Source: Lachnospiraceae bacterium UBA1712
Lineage (GTDB): Bacteria; Bacillota; Clostridia; Lachnospirales; Lachnospiraceae
DNA: 64,000 nucleotides
Direction: 5' to 3'
Assembly: GCA_002317175.1 (NCBI GenBank)
Contig: DCJA01000001.1
Coordinates: 2,065-66,064 of the forward strand
The notes beneath the pieces are model-generated. The model did no database searches. It saw only the letters and a list, made by a program, of their open reading frames with translations, and was not told the DNA's origin. Both the position numbers and the translations under genes were made by a program. Shown one piece after another: positions 50,423 through 58,295 of this stretch (positions within the stretch are counted from its first letter, which is position 1; every line of letters starts with the position of its first letter).

Positions 50423-50431
50423 AATGCCTCA

Positions 50432-51088
50432 TTATACAAAATTTTTAATAAAAGTTTTTCTATGAATTGGGCATGGTCCATATTCTTTCAATGCTGCAAT
50501 GTGAGCCGCCGAACCATATCCCTTGTTAGATGCAAAGTTATATTGTGGAAAGACCTCATCATACTGTACCATAAGTCTGTCTCTTGTAACCTTGGCAATA
50601 ATACTTGCAGCACCAATTGATATAGATTTTGCATCACCTTTAATAATAGGAACTTGCTTTATATCAACCATAGGAATTGTAACAGCATCATTAAGTAATA
50701 TATCGGGTTGAACTTTTAGTTTACTTATAGCCTCTCGCATAGCTTCATAGGTAGCCTGCAGGATATTGATCTCATCAATTCTTTCACAGCTATTATAGCC
50801 AACTCCAACAGCAACTGCTTTGTCCATGATTGCATCATATAATTCTTCTCTTTTCTTTTCAGAAAGCTTCTTGGAATCATTGATATACAAAATGTCACAA
50901 TCCTTAGGAAGAATAACTGCCGCCGCCACAACTGGTCCAGCCAAGGGTCCACGTCCTACTTCATCTATTCCACATATATAGCTATATTGAGCATATTCTT
51001 TCTCATATTTTTTCAGTTCTTCACATCTGGCTATTTCTTTTTCAAGCTTTTGAGCTTTTTTCAATTCTTTTTCTTCAGCTTTAGTCAT
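50432..51088 (-). CDS. rnhB: Ribonuclease HII
   Basis: 218 residues. The signature CGIDEVGRGPLAGPVVAAAV holds the catalytic DE pair; the further aspartates lie in LLNDAVTIP and the IGAASIIAKVTRDR segment. It removes ribonucleotides misincorporated in DNA. An N-terminal lysine/glutamate-rich extension of about 40 residues precedes the domain. It is located after rbgA and lepB, as in many Firmicutes. Confidence 0.96.
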   Translation of the reverse strand: MTKAEEKELKKAQKLEKEIARCEELKKYEKEYAQYSYICGIDEVGRGPLAGPVVAAAVILPKDCDILYINDSKKLSEKKREELYDAIMDKAVAVGVGYNSCERIDEINILQATYEAMREAISKLKVQPDILLNDAVTIPMVDIKQVPIIKGDAKSISIGAASIIAKVTRDRLMVQYDEVFPQYNFASNKGYGSAAHIAALKEYGPCPIHRKTFIKNFV

Positions 51089-51124
51089 TGAACCATTCCT
51101 ATTCAGACATCACAATTAGATTAA

Positions 51125-51673
51125 TTACTGATGTTTCACAAAATGTATCTTATTAAGAGGCCATATCTGTAACCAGGCCTTGCCCATAATAATATCTCTG
51201 TCAATAGTACCCACGCTTGGATCTCTTGAGTCCTTGCTATTATTTCTATTATCACCAAGAACAAAATATTCATCTTCGCCAAGAGTTATAGCTTCTTTAG
51301 CGCGTCCCGGATCCTTGATTACTTCCTTGCCATAGCTTTCTACCAAAGCCTTATCATCAATATATATAATGCCATATTCATCAATTCTGACCGTTTCACC
51401 AGGAAGACCTATTATTCTTTTTATAAAGTACTGATTCTTAGGACCATACTGGTAAGGAAAAACTATAATATCGAATCTTTCCGGATCTTTGAATCTGTAA
51501 GATATCTTATCAACCATCAGATTATCGCCATCATACAGAGTAGTCTGCATGGAATCGCCTATAACCTCTGTCCTCTGACATACATATTTAACAAGTAAAA
51601 ATGTAAATAATAATACAAATAAAAGATATATACTTGTAGAAAGTATCTCCTTTAATATTTCTTTTGTAGTCAT
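51125..51673 (-). CDS. lepB: Type I signal peptidase (copy 1)
   Basis: 182 residues from the ATG at 51671-51673, just after the rbgA stop and 4 nt after AAAGGAG. One N-terminal membrane helix (about 12-32), catalytic serine in VIGDSMQTTL, catalytic lysine in QYFIKRIIGLPGE, and the conserved box FVLGDNRNNSKDSR. It cleaves signal peptides of exported proteins on the outer face of the membrane. It lies between rbgA and rnhB. Confidence 0.95.
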   Translation of the reverse strand: MTTKEILKEILSTSIYLLFVLLFTFLLVKYVCQRTEVIGDSMQTTLYDGDNLMVDKISYRFKDPERFDIIVFPYQYGPKNQYFIKRIIGLPGETVRIDEYGIIYIDDKALVESYGKEVIKDPGRAKEAITLGEDEYFVLGDNRNNSKDSRDPSVGTIDRDIIMGKAWLQIWPLNKIHFVKHQ

Positions 51674-51674
51674 A

Positions 51675-52523
51675 TTACTCCTTTGGATTTTCAAGTGAAA
51701 TTCTGCCAAGTTTTCCACTTCTAAATTCATCCATTAATATTTTAGACGCCTTTACAATATCAGGCTCTCCAGCCTTTAATATACAGCCTCTCTTTAAAGC
51801 TATCTTTTGAAGAACTTCATAATTCTTATAATCCTGCTCTTCAATCTGATATTCCCTATATATTAATCCTGGATATATACGAGACATATAATCAATAAAA
51901 TCACAGGCCAATTCTTCCGGAATCAGAATTTCATCATTGATTGAACCAATAAATGCAAGCTTCATACCAATTGACTGATCTTCAAACTTCGGCCACAGGA
52001 TTCCCGGTGTATCCAATAGTTCCAAACCCTTTGAAAGTTTAATCCACTGCTTACCCTTGGTAACTCCAGGCTTATTTCCTGTCTTTGCACAGGCTCGACC
52101 GGCGTATGCATTGATAAAGGTTGATTTACCAACATTAGGAATACCAACAACCATAGCTCTTACAGGTCTGTTAATAATACCTCGTTTCCTGTCTCTTTCT
52201 ATTTTCTCTTTGCAGGCTTCATTAACAAGATTTTGAATTTTTTTAAGACCCATTCCTGTCTTTGAATTAATTTCGAGACAATGTATACCTTTACTGGCAA
52301 AGAATTCTATCCATTGTTTATTAACGCTATCGTCAGCCAAATCAGATTTATTCAGTAAAACAATTCTTGACTTATTCTTACCTAGCTCATCAATATCAGG
52401 ATTCCTGCTTGCAAGAGGAATTCTCGCATCAACTATTTCTATAATAAGATCTATTAACTTAATATCTTCCTGCATCTGACGCTTTGCTTTGGTCATATGC
52501 CCTGGATACCACTGATAATTCAT
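51675..52523 (-). CDS. rbgA: Ribosome biogenesis GTPase A
   Basis: 282 residues with circularly permuted GTPase motifs: G4 LLNKSDLAD precedes G1 GIPNVGKSTFINAYAGR and G3 LLDTPGILWP. The N-terminus YQWYPGHMTKAKRQM and the C-terminal RNA-binding ANTAR-like region match YlqF/RbgA. It acts in late 50S assembly. It is flanked by two signal peptidase genes. Confidence 0.96.
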   Translation of the reverse strand: MNYQWYPGHMTKAKRQMQEDIKLIDLIIEIVDARIPLASRNPDIDELGKNKSRIVLLNKSDLADDSVNKQWIEFFASKGIHCLEINSKTGMGLKKIQNLVNEACKEKIERDRKRGIINRPVRAMVVGIPNVGKSTFINAYAGRACAKTGNKPGVTKGKQWIKLSKGLELLDTPGILWPKFEDQSIGMKLAFIGSINDEILIPEELACDFIDYMSRIYPGLIYREYQIEEQDYKNYEVLQKIALKRGCILKAGEPDIVKASKILMDEFRSGKLGRISLENPKE

Positions 52524-52533
52524 ATATCTCCTT

Positions 52534-53115
52534 CTAACGGCCTATAAAGCCCATATAACTGTCTTTCATGGTAAATTTGAACCAGGCTCTGCCTTCAATT
52601 AGCTTCTTATCAACTGGTCCAATATTTCCTGATCTTGAATCTTCACTATTATTGCGATTATCTCCAAGAACAAAGTACTCATCTGCGCCCATAACGAGCA
52701 TATTTTCAGCTATACCTGGATCAGCTACCTTGTCATAACCGCCTTCTTCCATTTTACCATTAACATACAGACGTCCATTTTTAAATTCAACTGTATCTCC
52801 CGGAACCGCAACTACCCTTTTTACATAATAATGAGTATTCTGGTTGCCATTCGGTTTAAATACAATAACATCTCCCGCCTTAGGTCTGAAAATCAAATAA
52901 GATAATCTACTAACAAGAATTGTTTGTCCACTATACAGTGTATTCTCCATCGAAACACCTATAACCGATGTCTTAACTCCCCAATTATAGGAAATAAAAA
53001 AAGCGATAACTATAGCAACTGTACACCCTATAATATAACTCAAGACTTCCTGAAGCAGATTTCCAGTAACTTTTCTTCTTTTTTTAGCAAAACTCAAGCC
53101 ATTTCTTCTAGCCAT
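52534..53115 (-). CDS. lepB: Type I signal peptidase (copy 2)
   Basis: 193 residues from the ATG at 53113-53115. Membrane helix at about 25-47, catalytic serine in VIGVSMENTL, catalytic lysine in YYVKRVVAVPGD, and FVLGDNRNNSEDSR. It resembles copy 1 clearly but is not identical. The start lacks a clear ribosome site; a short upstream ATG frame (5 codons) ends at the TGA within the leader. It is transcribed from an extended -10 promoter at 53160 and starts the lepB-rbgA-lepB-rnhB unit. Confidence 0.93.
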   Translation of the reverse strand: MARRNGLSFAKKRRKVTGNLLQEVLSYIIGCTVAIVIAFFISYNWGVKTSVIGVSMENTLYSGQTILVSRLSYLIFRPKAGDVIVFKPNGNQNTHYYVKRVVAVPGDTVEFKNGRLYVNGKMEEGGYDKVADPGIAENMLVMGADEYFVLGDNRNNSEDSRSGNIGPVDKKLIEGRAWFKFTMKDSYMGFIGR

Positions 53116-53159
53116 ATTTATATCAACCAATTATATTCATAGAATACTTTAACTAATAA

Positions 53160-53168
53160 ATTATATCA
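53160..53168 (-). promoter_or_regulatory. Extended -10 promoter of lepB copy 2
   Basis: TGATATAAT on the minus strand at 53160-53168, 45 nt before the lepB ATG; the -35 is weak. Confidence 0.55.
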
Positions 53169-53204
53169 GATATGACATATTTTGCATACATTTTGTACTA
53201 CAAT

Positions 53205-53231
53205 AAAAAAGAGCCGCATACACGACTCTTT
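53205..53231 (-). terminator. Intrinsic terminator after rplS
   Basis: 9-bp stem aaagagccg (53208-53216) / cgactcttt (53223-53231) with one G-U pair in the RNA, 6-nt loop, then six T (53205-53210) on the minus strand, 11 nt after the rplS stop. Confidence 0.9.
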
Positions 53232-53241
53232 TGAACAATTC

Positions 53242-53589
53242 TTATCTAAGAACTTCTTTAACCTTAGCTGCTTTACCAACTCTGTCTCTTAAGTAGTATA
53301 ACTTAGCACGTCTAACTTTACCATGTCTAACAACTTCAACCTTCTCAACGTTAGGTGAGTGTAATGGCCAAGTCTTCTCAACGCCTACACCATTAGATGA
53401 TTTACGAACTGTGAAAGTAGCTCTGTTTGAACCACCCTGCATCTTAATAACAGTTCCCTCAAAAATCTGGATACGCTCTCTGTTACCTTCCTTAATCTTA
53501 CCGTGAACTCTTACAGTATCGCCTACTTCAAATGCAGGTACTTCTGCTTTAAGCTGTTCATCTTCGATTGCCTTGATAATTTCGTTCAT
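53242..53589 (-). CDS. rplS: Ribosomal protein L19
   Basis: 115 residues, full length. Typical L19 elements are FEVGDTVRVHGKIKEGNRERIQIFEG, GVGVEKTWPLHSPNVEKVEVVRHG and the basic end RRAKLYYLRDRVGKAAKVKE. It bridges the 50S and 30S subunits near the peptidyl-transferase side. It is preceded by its own promoter (53667-53695) and a leader of about 70 nt, and followed by a terminator. Confidence 0.98.
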   Translation of the reverse strand: MNEIIKAIEDEQLKAEVPAFEVGDTVRVHGKIKEGNRERIQIFEGTVIKMQGGSNRATFTVRKSSNGVGVEKTWPLHSPNVEKVEVVRHGKVRRAKLYYLRDRVGKAAKVKEVLR

Positions 53590-53660
53590 TTCATTTCTCC
53601 TTATTATATGGATGTTCTTAAAACAACTATGTGTTACAGAGGACCATCTATTTTCGCGAC
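53590..53660 (-). promoter_or_regulatory. rplS leader, possible L19 autoregulatory element
   Basis: The leader between the promoter and rplS can pair gatg/catc (enclosing about 30 nt, near 53607-53650) and an inner gtt/aac. L19-type leader RNAs are known in Firmicutes at this place; the match here is by position and not by verified consensus. Confidence 0.35.
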
Positions 53661-53666
53661 TTTGAT

Positions 53667-53695
53667 ATAATACTACATTTACATAACAAATGCAA
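53667..53695 (-). promoter_or_regulatory. Promoter of rplS
   Basis: TTGCAT (53690-53695) and TATTAT (53667-53672) on the minus strand with a 17-nt spacer, immediately after the trmD stop. Confidence 0.6.
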
Positions 53696-53700
53696 CAGTT

Positions 53701-54414
53701 TTATTTATTTTGCTTTATGTACTCATTATACATATCTGGACGTCGTTCTTTAGTACGTATTAATGACTGCTCATGACGCCATTTTTCTATATTTGCATGA
53801 TGACCACTCATCAGTACATCAGGAACCTTCTTGTCCATCCATACTTCAGGACGTGTATACTGAGGATATTCAAGCAGTCCATCATCAAAGGATTCTGTCT
53901 GAGCAGACTCTTCATTGTTTAAAACCCCTGGAACAAGACGGGAAATGCAATCCATCATTACAAGTGCAGGAAGTTCTCCACCAGTAAGGACATAATCACC
54001 AATCGATACATAATCAGTAACTACTTCTTCAAGTACTCTCTCATCTATCCCTTCATAATGTCCACAAAGAAAAATAATATCTTCTTCTGCAGATAATTCC
54101 TGAGCCATAGCCTGATCAAATACCTGTCCCTGTGGTGTTACATATATGGTTCTGACTTTTCTCTTTGAATCTTCACCAAGTATAGACTTAGAAACTGCTC
54201 TATGACAGTCATATACAGGCTGAGCTGCCATAAGCATGCCAGCGCCACCACCATAGGTATAATCATCAACCTTTTTATGTTTATCAAGTGTATAGTCACG
54301 TATATTAACCGCTTCAACACTAATTATATTCTTTTCTATAGCTTTTCCCATTATACTTGTACTCATTGACTGCTCAATCATCTCTGGGAAAAGTGTCATG
54401 ATATGATAGTTCAT
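53701..54414 (-). CDS. trmD: tRNA (guanine-N1)-methyltransferase
   Basis: 237 residues. SPOUT knot motifs include LCGHYEGIDERV and SIGDYVLTGGELPALVMMDCISRLVPG; the N-terminal ITLFPEM-type start and the DYTYGGGAGMLM loop are also intact. It methylates G37 of tRNAs reading CNN-type codons, preventing frameshifts. It overlaps the rimM stop by 1 nt (TAATG), so translation is coupled. Confidence 0.97.
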   Translation of the reverse strand: MNYHIMTLFPEMIEQSMSTSIMGKAIEKNIISVEAVNIRDYTLDKHKKVDDYTYGGGAGMLMAAQPVYDCHRAVSKSILGEDSKRKVRTIYVTPQGQVFDQAMAQELSAEEDIIFLCGHYEGIDERVLEEVVTDYVSIGDYVLTGGELPALVMMDCISRLVPGVLNNEESAQTESFDDGLLEYPQYTRPEVWMDKKVPDVLMSGHHANIEKWRHEQSLIRTKERRPDMYNEYIKQNK

Positions 54415-54923
54415 TAATCTAATAGTCCTTCCAGAACATTTATCTTAATCAGCTCTTCATCAAAATTTACATCAAGTATGCATTCCTTTATTGCAGGCAA
54501 AAGAAGTTCTCTGCCATCATCAAGATTAATAACATACACGTCGTTAGCTCCAGTAGTCATGACATCAACCAGTTCACCGCTTAAGCCTTTTTCATCATCA
54601 ACCACCTTAAGACCTATTAAATCCGCTACAAAATATTCATTTTTCTGTAGTTTTACAGCATTATTTCTTGTCACATACAGTTTTTTACCCTTAAGTACTT
54701 CAACTTCATTTAAAGAATTATATTCTTTAAATTTTACAATAACCATATTTTTGAAATACTTAACGCCTTCAATATGCAAAACAGGAGCAGTAGCTCCTTC
54801 TCCAAGAATTACTTCCTTTAATTTACTATATCTCTTAACATCATCAGTTGTCGGGAATACTTTAACTTCACCTCTAACTCCATGAGTAGAGCTAATGGCT
54901 CCTACCTGTAATAACTCTTCCAT
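54414..54923 (-). CDS. rimM: Ribosome maturation factor RimM
   Basis: 169 residues with a RimM N-terminal domain (VGAISSTHGVRGEVKVFPTTD) and a C-terminal PRC-barrel (YFVADLIGLKVVDDEKGL, LLLPAIKECILDVNFDEELI). It binds ribosomal protein S19 during 30S maturation. It lies after khpA with an intervening hairpin terminator, so full-length expression of rimM-trmD may depend on read-through or an unseen promoter. Confidence 0.95.
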   Translation of the reverse strand: MEELLQVGAISSTHGVRGEVKVFPTTDDVKRYSKLKEVILGEGATAPVLHIEGVKYFKNMVIVKFKEYNSLNEVEVLKGKKLYVTRNNAVKLQKNEYFVADLIGLKVVDDEKGLSGELVDVMTTGANDVYVINLDDGRELLLPAIKECILDVNFDEELIKINVLEGLLD

Positions 54924-54982
54924 TAAAACCTCACATTTTCATCCAGATTATATTGAACATTCAGCAAATAATAATCTGTAAT

Positions 54983-55008
54983 AAAAAGGCACAGTCTCAG
55001 ACTGTGCC
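54983..55008 (-). terminator. Intrinsic terminator after khpA
   Basis: Perfect 9-bp stem ggcacagtc (54988-54996) / gactgtgcc (55000-55008) with a 3-nt loop, followed by five T on the minus strand (54983-54987). It separates khpA from rimM. Confidence 0.88.
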
Positions 55009-55018
55009 CATATTATAA

Positions 55019-55246
55019 TTAGACGATTTCTACATCTACTCTCTTGTTATCATTGGAGCTGGCAGCCTTTACAACAGCTCTGATAGCTTTTGCAATTCTA
55101 CCCTGCTTACCAATAACCTTACCCATGTCAGATTGCGCAACATGCAGCTGAATTGTGATATTTTTACCATTAGCTTCTTCAGTCACAACAACTTCGTCTG
55201 GATTATCTACAAGATTCTTAGCAATCACCTCAACTAGTTCTCTCAT
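55019..55246 (-). CDS. khpA: KH-domain RNA-binding protein KhpA
   Basis: 75 residues. A single KH domain with the motif GKVIGKQGRIAKAIRAVVKAA. KhpA (YlqC) forms a complex with KhpB/Jag, binds many RNAs and affects cell division in Gram-positive bacteria. It lies 29 nt after rpsP, the standard order. Confidence 0.95.
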   Translation of the reverse strand: MRELVEVIAKNLVDNPDEVVVTEEANGKNITIQLHVAQSDMGKVIGKQGRIAKAIRAVVKAASSNDNKRVDVEIV

Positions 55247-55275
55247 AAACCACCTCCAAAAGTGTTATAAGCCAA

Positions 55276-55521
55276 TTATTTCTCAATACCAGCAACCTTG
55301 AGTAACTTAGCAACAACATCTGTAGGCTTTGCACCATTTGCTAACCACTTCTTAGCCTTCTCCTCATCAAATTTGATTGTTGAAGGATCTGTGTTAGGGT
55401 TGTATGTACCTACTTCTTCGATGCACTTGCCATCTCTTGGGCTTCTTGAATCAGAAACAACGATTCTATAGATTGCATTTCTCTTCTCGCCCATTCTTGT
55501 TAATCTCATTTTTACTGCCAT
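55276..55521 (-). CDS. rpsP: Ribosomal protein S16
   Basis: 81 residues, full length: VKMRLTRMGEKRNAIYRIVV at the start and VGTYNPNTDPSTIKFDEEKAKKWL in the middle are typical S16 sequences. Good AAAGGA ribosome site. It follows ffh with an 80-bp gap that contains only a weak hairpin. Confidence 0.98.
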   Translation of the reverse strand: MAVKMRLTRMGEKRNAIYRIVVSDSRSPRDGKCIEEVGTYNPNTDPSTIKFDEEKAKKWLANGAKPTDVVAKLLKVAGIEK

Positions 55522-55601
55522 GATTGTTAATTCCTTTCTATAAAAAACAATATAATTTATTTAGAAAACCGAGTTTGGTTTATCTATCCACATAACTTTG
55601 A

Positions 55602-56975
55602 TTAAAATGGAAATCTTTTCTTTCCAAATCCACCAAGGCCACCTAAGCCTCTCATTCCTTTTTTGCCCATCATTCCCTGCATCTGCTTCATCGCCTTCTG
55701 GCTCTGTTCAAACTGCTTGATAAAGCGATTCACAACTGCTATATCAACACCAGCACCTTTGGCAATTCTATGCTTTCTGCTTGGATTTAACAGCTTGGGA
55801 TTCTCTCTTTCCTTAGGAGTCATACTAAGAATAATGGCTTCTGTTCTCGCAAGTTCTTTCTCATTGATTGCACCCTCAAGATCACCGGCATTTATTCCAA
55901 GTCCAGGCATCATACCAAGTATGCTTGCCAGACCTCCCATATTGCGCATCTGTTTCATACTTTCAAGGTAGTCATTAAAGTCAAACTTACCTTTTTTCAT
56001 ACGCTCAGCCATATCCTTGGATTTCTCCTCAGATATGTCTATACTCTGCTCAGCTTTCTCAATAAGTGTTAATACATCACCCATACCGAGAATTCTGTTC
56101 GCCATACGATCTGGATAAAACTGTTCAAGATCAACCAGCTTTTCGCCCATACCTACATAAAGAATAGGCAGATCAGTAACTGACTTAATCGAAAGAGCAG
56201 CACCGCCTCGAGTGTCACCATCCATCTTACTAAGTACAACACCATCAATGCCAATCTTCTCCTTGAATTCAGAAGCAACATTAACTGCATCCTGACCAGT
56301 CATGGCATCAACAACGAGAATTGACTGATGTACTTCTACATTTTTCTTAATCTCCTGGAGTTCCTTCATCATGTCTTCATCAACATGAAGTCGTCCAGCT
56401 GTATCTAAAACAACGACATTTAAGTCCTTGCTCTTAGCGTGTTCAATTGCAGCCTTTGCAATATCTACAGGTGAATGATTATCACCCATCGTAAATACTT
56501 CAACGCCAACTTTCTCACCATTCACCTGTAACTGCTTAATAGCAGCAGGTCTGTATACGTCACAGGCAACAAGTAAAGGCTTTTTACCCTTTTTCAAAAA
56601 TTTACCTGCAAGTTTTGCTGTGGTAGTTGTCTTACCAGCACCCTGAAGACCACACATCATGATAACTGTGATTGCTTTACCTGGCTGGAATGCTATCTCA
56701 GTAGTATCACTTCCCATGAGAGAAGTCATCTCTTCATTAACAATCTTGATAACCATCTGTCCAGGATTTAATCCATTCATTACATCCTGGCCAATAGCTC
56801 TCTCTTCAACAGTTTTAATAAACTGCTTAACAACCCTGAAGTTAACATCCGCTTCAAGAAGCGCCATCTTAACATCCTTACATGCTATATGTACATCCTC
56901 TTCTGTAAGTCTGCCCTTACTTCTAAGGTTCTTAAAAACATTTTGTAATTTGTCAGATAAACTTTCAAATGCCAT
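55602..56975 (-). CDS. ffh: Signal recognition particle protein Ffh
   Basis: 457 residues. N domain (about 1-90), G domain with P-loop MCGLQGAGKTTTTAKLAG, DTAGRL and TKxD-like SKMDGDTRGG, and a methionine-rich M domain (FNDYLESMKQMRNMGG, then QKAMKQMQGMMGKKGM) that binds signal sequences and SRP RNA. The SRP RNA gene itself is not seen in the window. It is preceded by ylxM (35 nt). Confidence 0.98.
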   Translation of the reverse strand: MAFESLSDKLQNVFKNLRSKGRLTEEDVHIACKDVKMALLEADVNFRVVKQFIKTVEERAIGQDVMNGLNPGQMVIKIVNEEMTSLMGSDTTEIAFQPGKAITVIMMCGLQGAGKTTTTAKLAGKFLKKGKKPLLVACDVYRPAAIKQLQVNGEKVGVEVFTMGDNHSPVDIAKAAIEHAKSKDLNVVVLDTAGRLHVDEDMMKELQEIKKNVEVHQSILVVDAMTGQDAVNVASEFKEKIGIDGVVLSKMDGDTRGGAALSIKSVTDLPILYVGMGEKLVDLEQFYPDRMANRILGMGDVLTLIEKAEQSIDISEEKSKDMAERMKKGKFDFNDYLESMKQMRNMGGLASILGMMPGLGINAGDLEGAINEKELARTEAIILSMTPKERENPKLLNPSRKHRIAKGAGVDIAVVNRFIKQFEQSQKAMKQMQGMMGKKGMRGLGGLGGFGKKRFPF

Positions 56976-57010
56976 ATTATATTAACTAAATACTACTTTC
57001 TTTATAAGTT

Positions 57011-57325
57011 CTACAGCTGCTCAAGAATACGTCCCGCCAACTGCTTAATCTCATCATCAACTGCTTTATTTTCTATTACAGCAATTTCATCCTTGATTGC
57101 CATAAACTTTTCAACAAGATGAAGCTTATTCTCATAATCCTCAAGACTCTTGTCACATCTTTTCATCAAATCATGTACGCCCTGTCTTGAAATGCCCTGA
57201 TCTAATGCAATCTCAGAAAGTGACATGTTGTCGTATACAAATGCTTCATATATACTTCTCTGGTGCTCATTGAGAAGTGCACCATAAAAATCATATAGCA
57301 AACCCTGTTTAACGATCTTCTCCAT
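57011..57325 (-). CDS. ylxM: YlxM, regulator of SRP
   Basis: 104 residues with a sigma-70 region-4-like helix-turn-helix (LSEIALDQGISRQGVHDLMKR). In Gram-positive bacteria YlxM binds the SRP and enhances Ffh/FtsY GTPase activity; its gene nearly always precedes ffh. It is the first gene transcribed from the promoter at 57367-57395. Confidence 0.94.
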   Translation of the reverse strand: MEKIVKQGLLYDFYGALLNEHQRSIYEAFVYDNMSLSEIALDQGISRQGVHDLMKRCDKSLEDYENKLHLVEKFMAIKDEIAVIENKAVDDEIKQLAGRILEQL

Positions 57326-57366
57326 ATCATTCCTTTCGTCAACGAATATACCTTGACACTTCTGCT

Positions 57367-57395
57367 ATTCTATTCTAAACAAGAAGAACTGTCAA
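57367..57395 (-). promoter_or_regulatory. Promoter of ylxM-ffh-rpsP
   Basis: A perfect TTGACA (57390-57395) and TAGAAT (57367-57372) on the minus strand with a 17-nt spacer. The -35 lies inside the inverted repeat at 57389-57412. Confidence 0.75.
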
Positions 57396-57412
57396 GTGTT
57401 TTTTCTTGACAG
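57389..57412. promoter_or_regulatory. Perfect 8-bp inverted repeat over the ylxM -35
   Basis: ctgtcaag (57389-57396) and cttgacag (57405-57412), spaced by 8 nt, overlap the -35. A related cttgacac word lies at 57352-57359. Without a T-run it is more like an operator than a terminator for the DNA glycosylase gene. Confidence 0.45.
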
Positions 57413-57472
57413 CCCATGTACTACAAATAAAAAATGAAGCTGCAATTAAATATGAAAGATAATATATAATTA

Positions 57473-58294
57473 TCATCCCAGCCCCTTTCTGTTTTGTACA
57501 TAATAAAATACGTACTGTTGCATGATACCAGCCTCATCTCCATATACCGTAAATGGATTCTCACCGTTATATTTTTCAATCATAACCTTCTGTATCCAGG
57601 TATCAACTGGAGCTCGTCCAGTTCTATGATAAGCAAATAGAAGTACGCAGTTTGCAACCTTATCACCAATTCCCCTGACCTTCTTAAGTTCTTCAAATAA
57701 GGTTTCGTCATCAAGTGCAGTCATATCTTCCAAGTGCATATGTCCACTATTAACAGTAATTACAGCATCTTTTATGTATGAAACACGATAACCAAGTCCG
57801 CATGCTGCCAGCTCTTCATCAGTTGCGTTTTTCATCTCATCTGCACTTGGAAATGAGTATATTATTTCGTCTTCAACTTCAGCGATAACATGTCCATATC
57901 TGCTACAAAGTTTTTCTACTGATGATCTGATTGCAGGAATGCTCTTTCTCTGAGAAATAATGTAAGAAATAAGCATTTCCCATTTATTTTGTCTAAGTAT
58001 TCTAATTCCAGCACTAACAAGAGCGCTTTCAATCATAAATGAGTCATCTTCATGAACTTTCTTTCTGATAGAAGCATAGTTTGTATTCAAATCAAAGTAT
58101 GGTACCCATACATTGTCCCAATCCTCTTCATTACAGTTCACACCAAAGGACTGTTCCCCCACTTCTTTGATGATAAGGTACTTATCTCCAGTTATAAAAA
58201 GAAAGCTTCCATTTGAAAGCTTTCTTGGTCTGAAACACTGGCCTGAATTAATTATTTTTTCCAAATCAAAATCATCAGTTATTGTTACTATCAT
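57473..58294 (-). CDS. HhH-GPD DNA glycosylase (OGG/AlkA-like)
   Basis: 273 residues. An N-terminal TATA-like half (about 1-100) and a helix-hairpin-helix-GPD domain: KVRGIGDKVANCVLLFAYHRTG followed by the catalytic aspartate in APVDTWIQKVM, and a lysine in SQRKSIPAIRS at the position of the OGG1 catalytic lysine. This matches 8-oxoguanine glycosylase of clostridial type, which excises oxidised purines; AlkA-like activity is the alternative. The ATG is almost contiguous with the MATE gene stop (TGATATG), with no separate ribosome site. Confidence 0.88.
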   Translation of the reverse strand: MIVTITDDFDLEKIINSGQCFRPRKLSNGSFLFITGDKYLIIKEVGEQSFGVNCNEEDWDNVWVPYFDLNTNYASIRKKVHEDDSFMIESALVSAGIRILRQNKWEMLISYIISQRKSIPAIRSSVEKLCSRYGHVIAEVEDEIIYSFPSADEMKNATDEELAACGLGYRVSYIKDAVITVNSGHMHLEDMTALDDETLFEELKKVRGIGDKVANCVLLFAYHRTGRAPVDTWIQKVMIEKYNGENPFTVYGDEAGIMQQYVFYYVQNRKGLG

Positions 58295-58295
58295 A

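Noticed and set aside
55566..55581. Hairpin between ffh and rpsP as a terminator
   Set aside because: Only a 5-bp AT-rich stem with a poor T-run; too weak to list.
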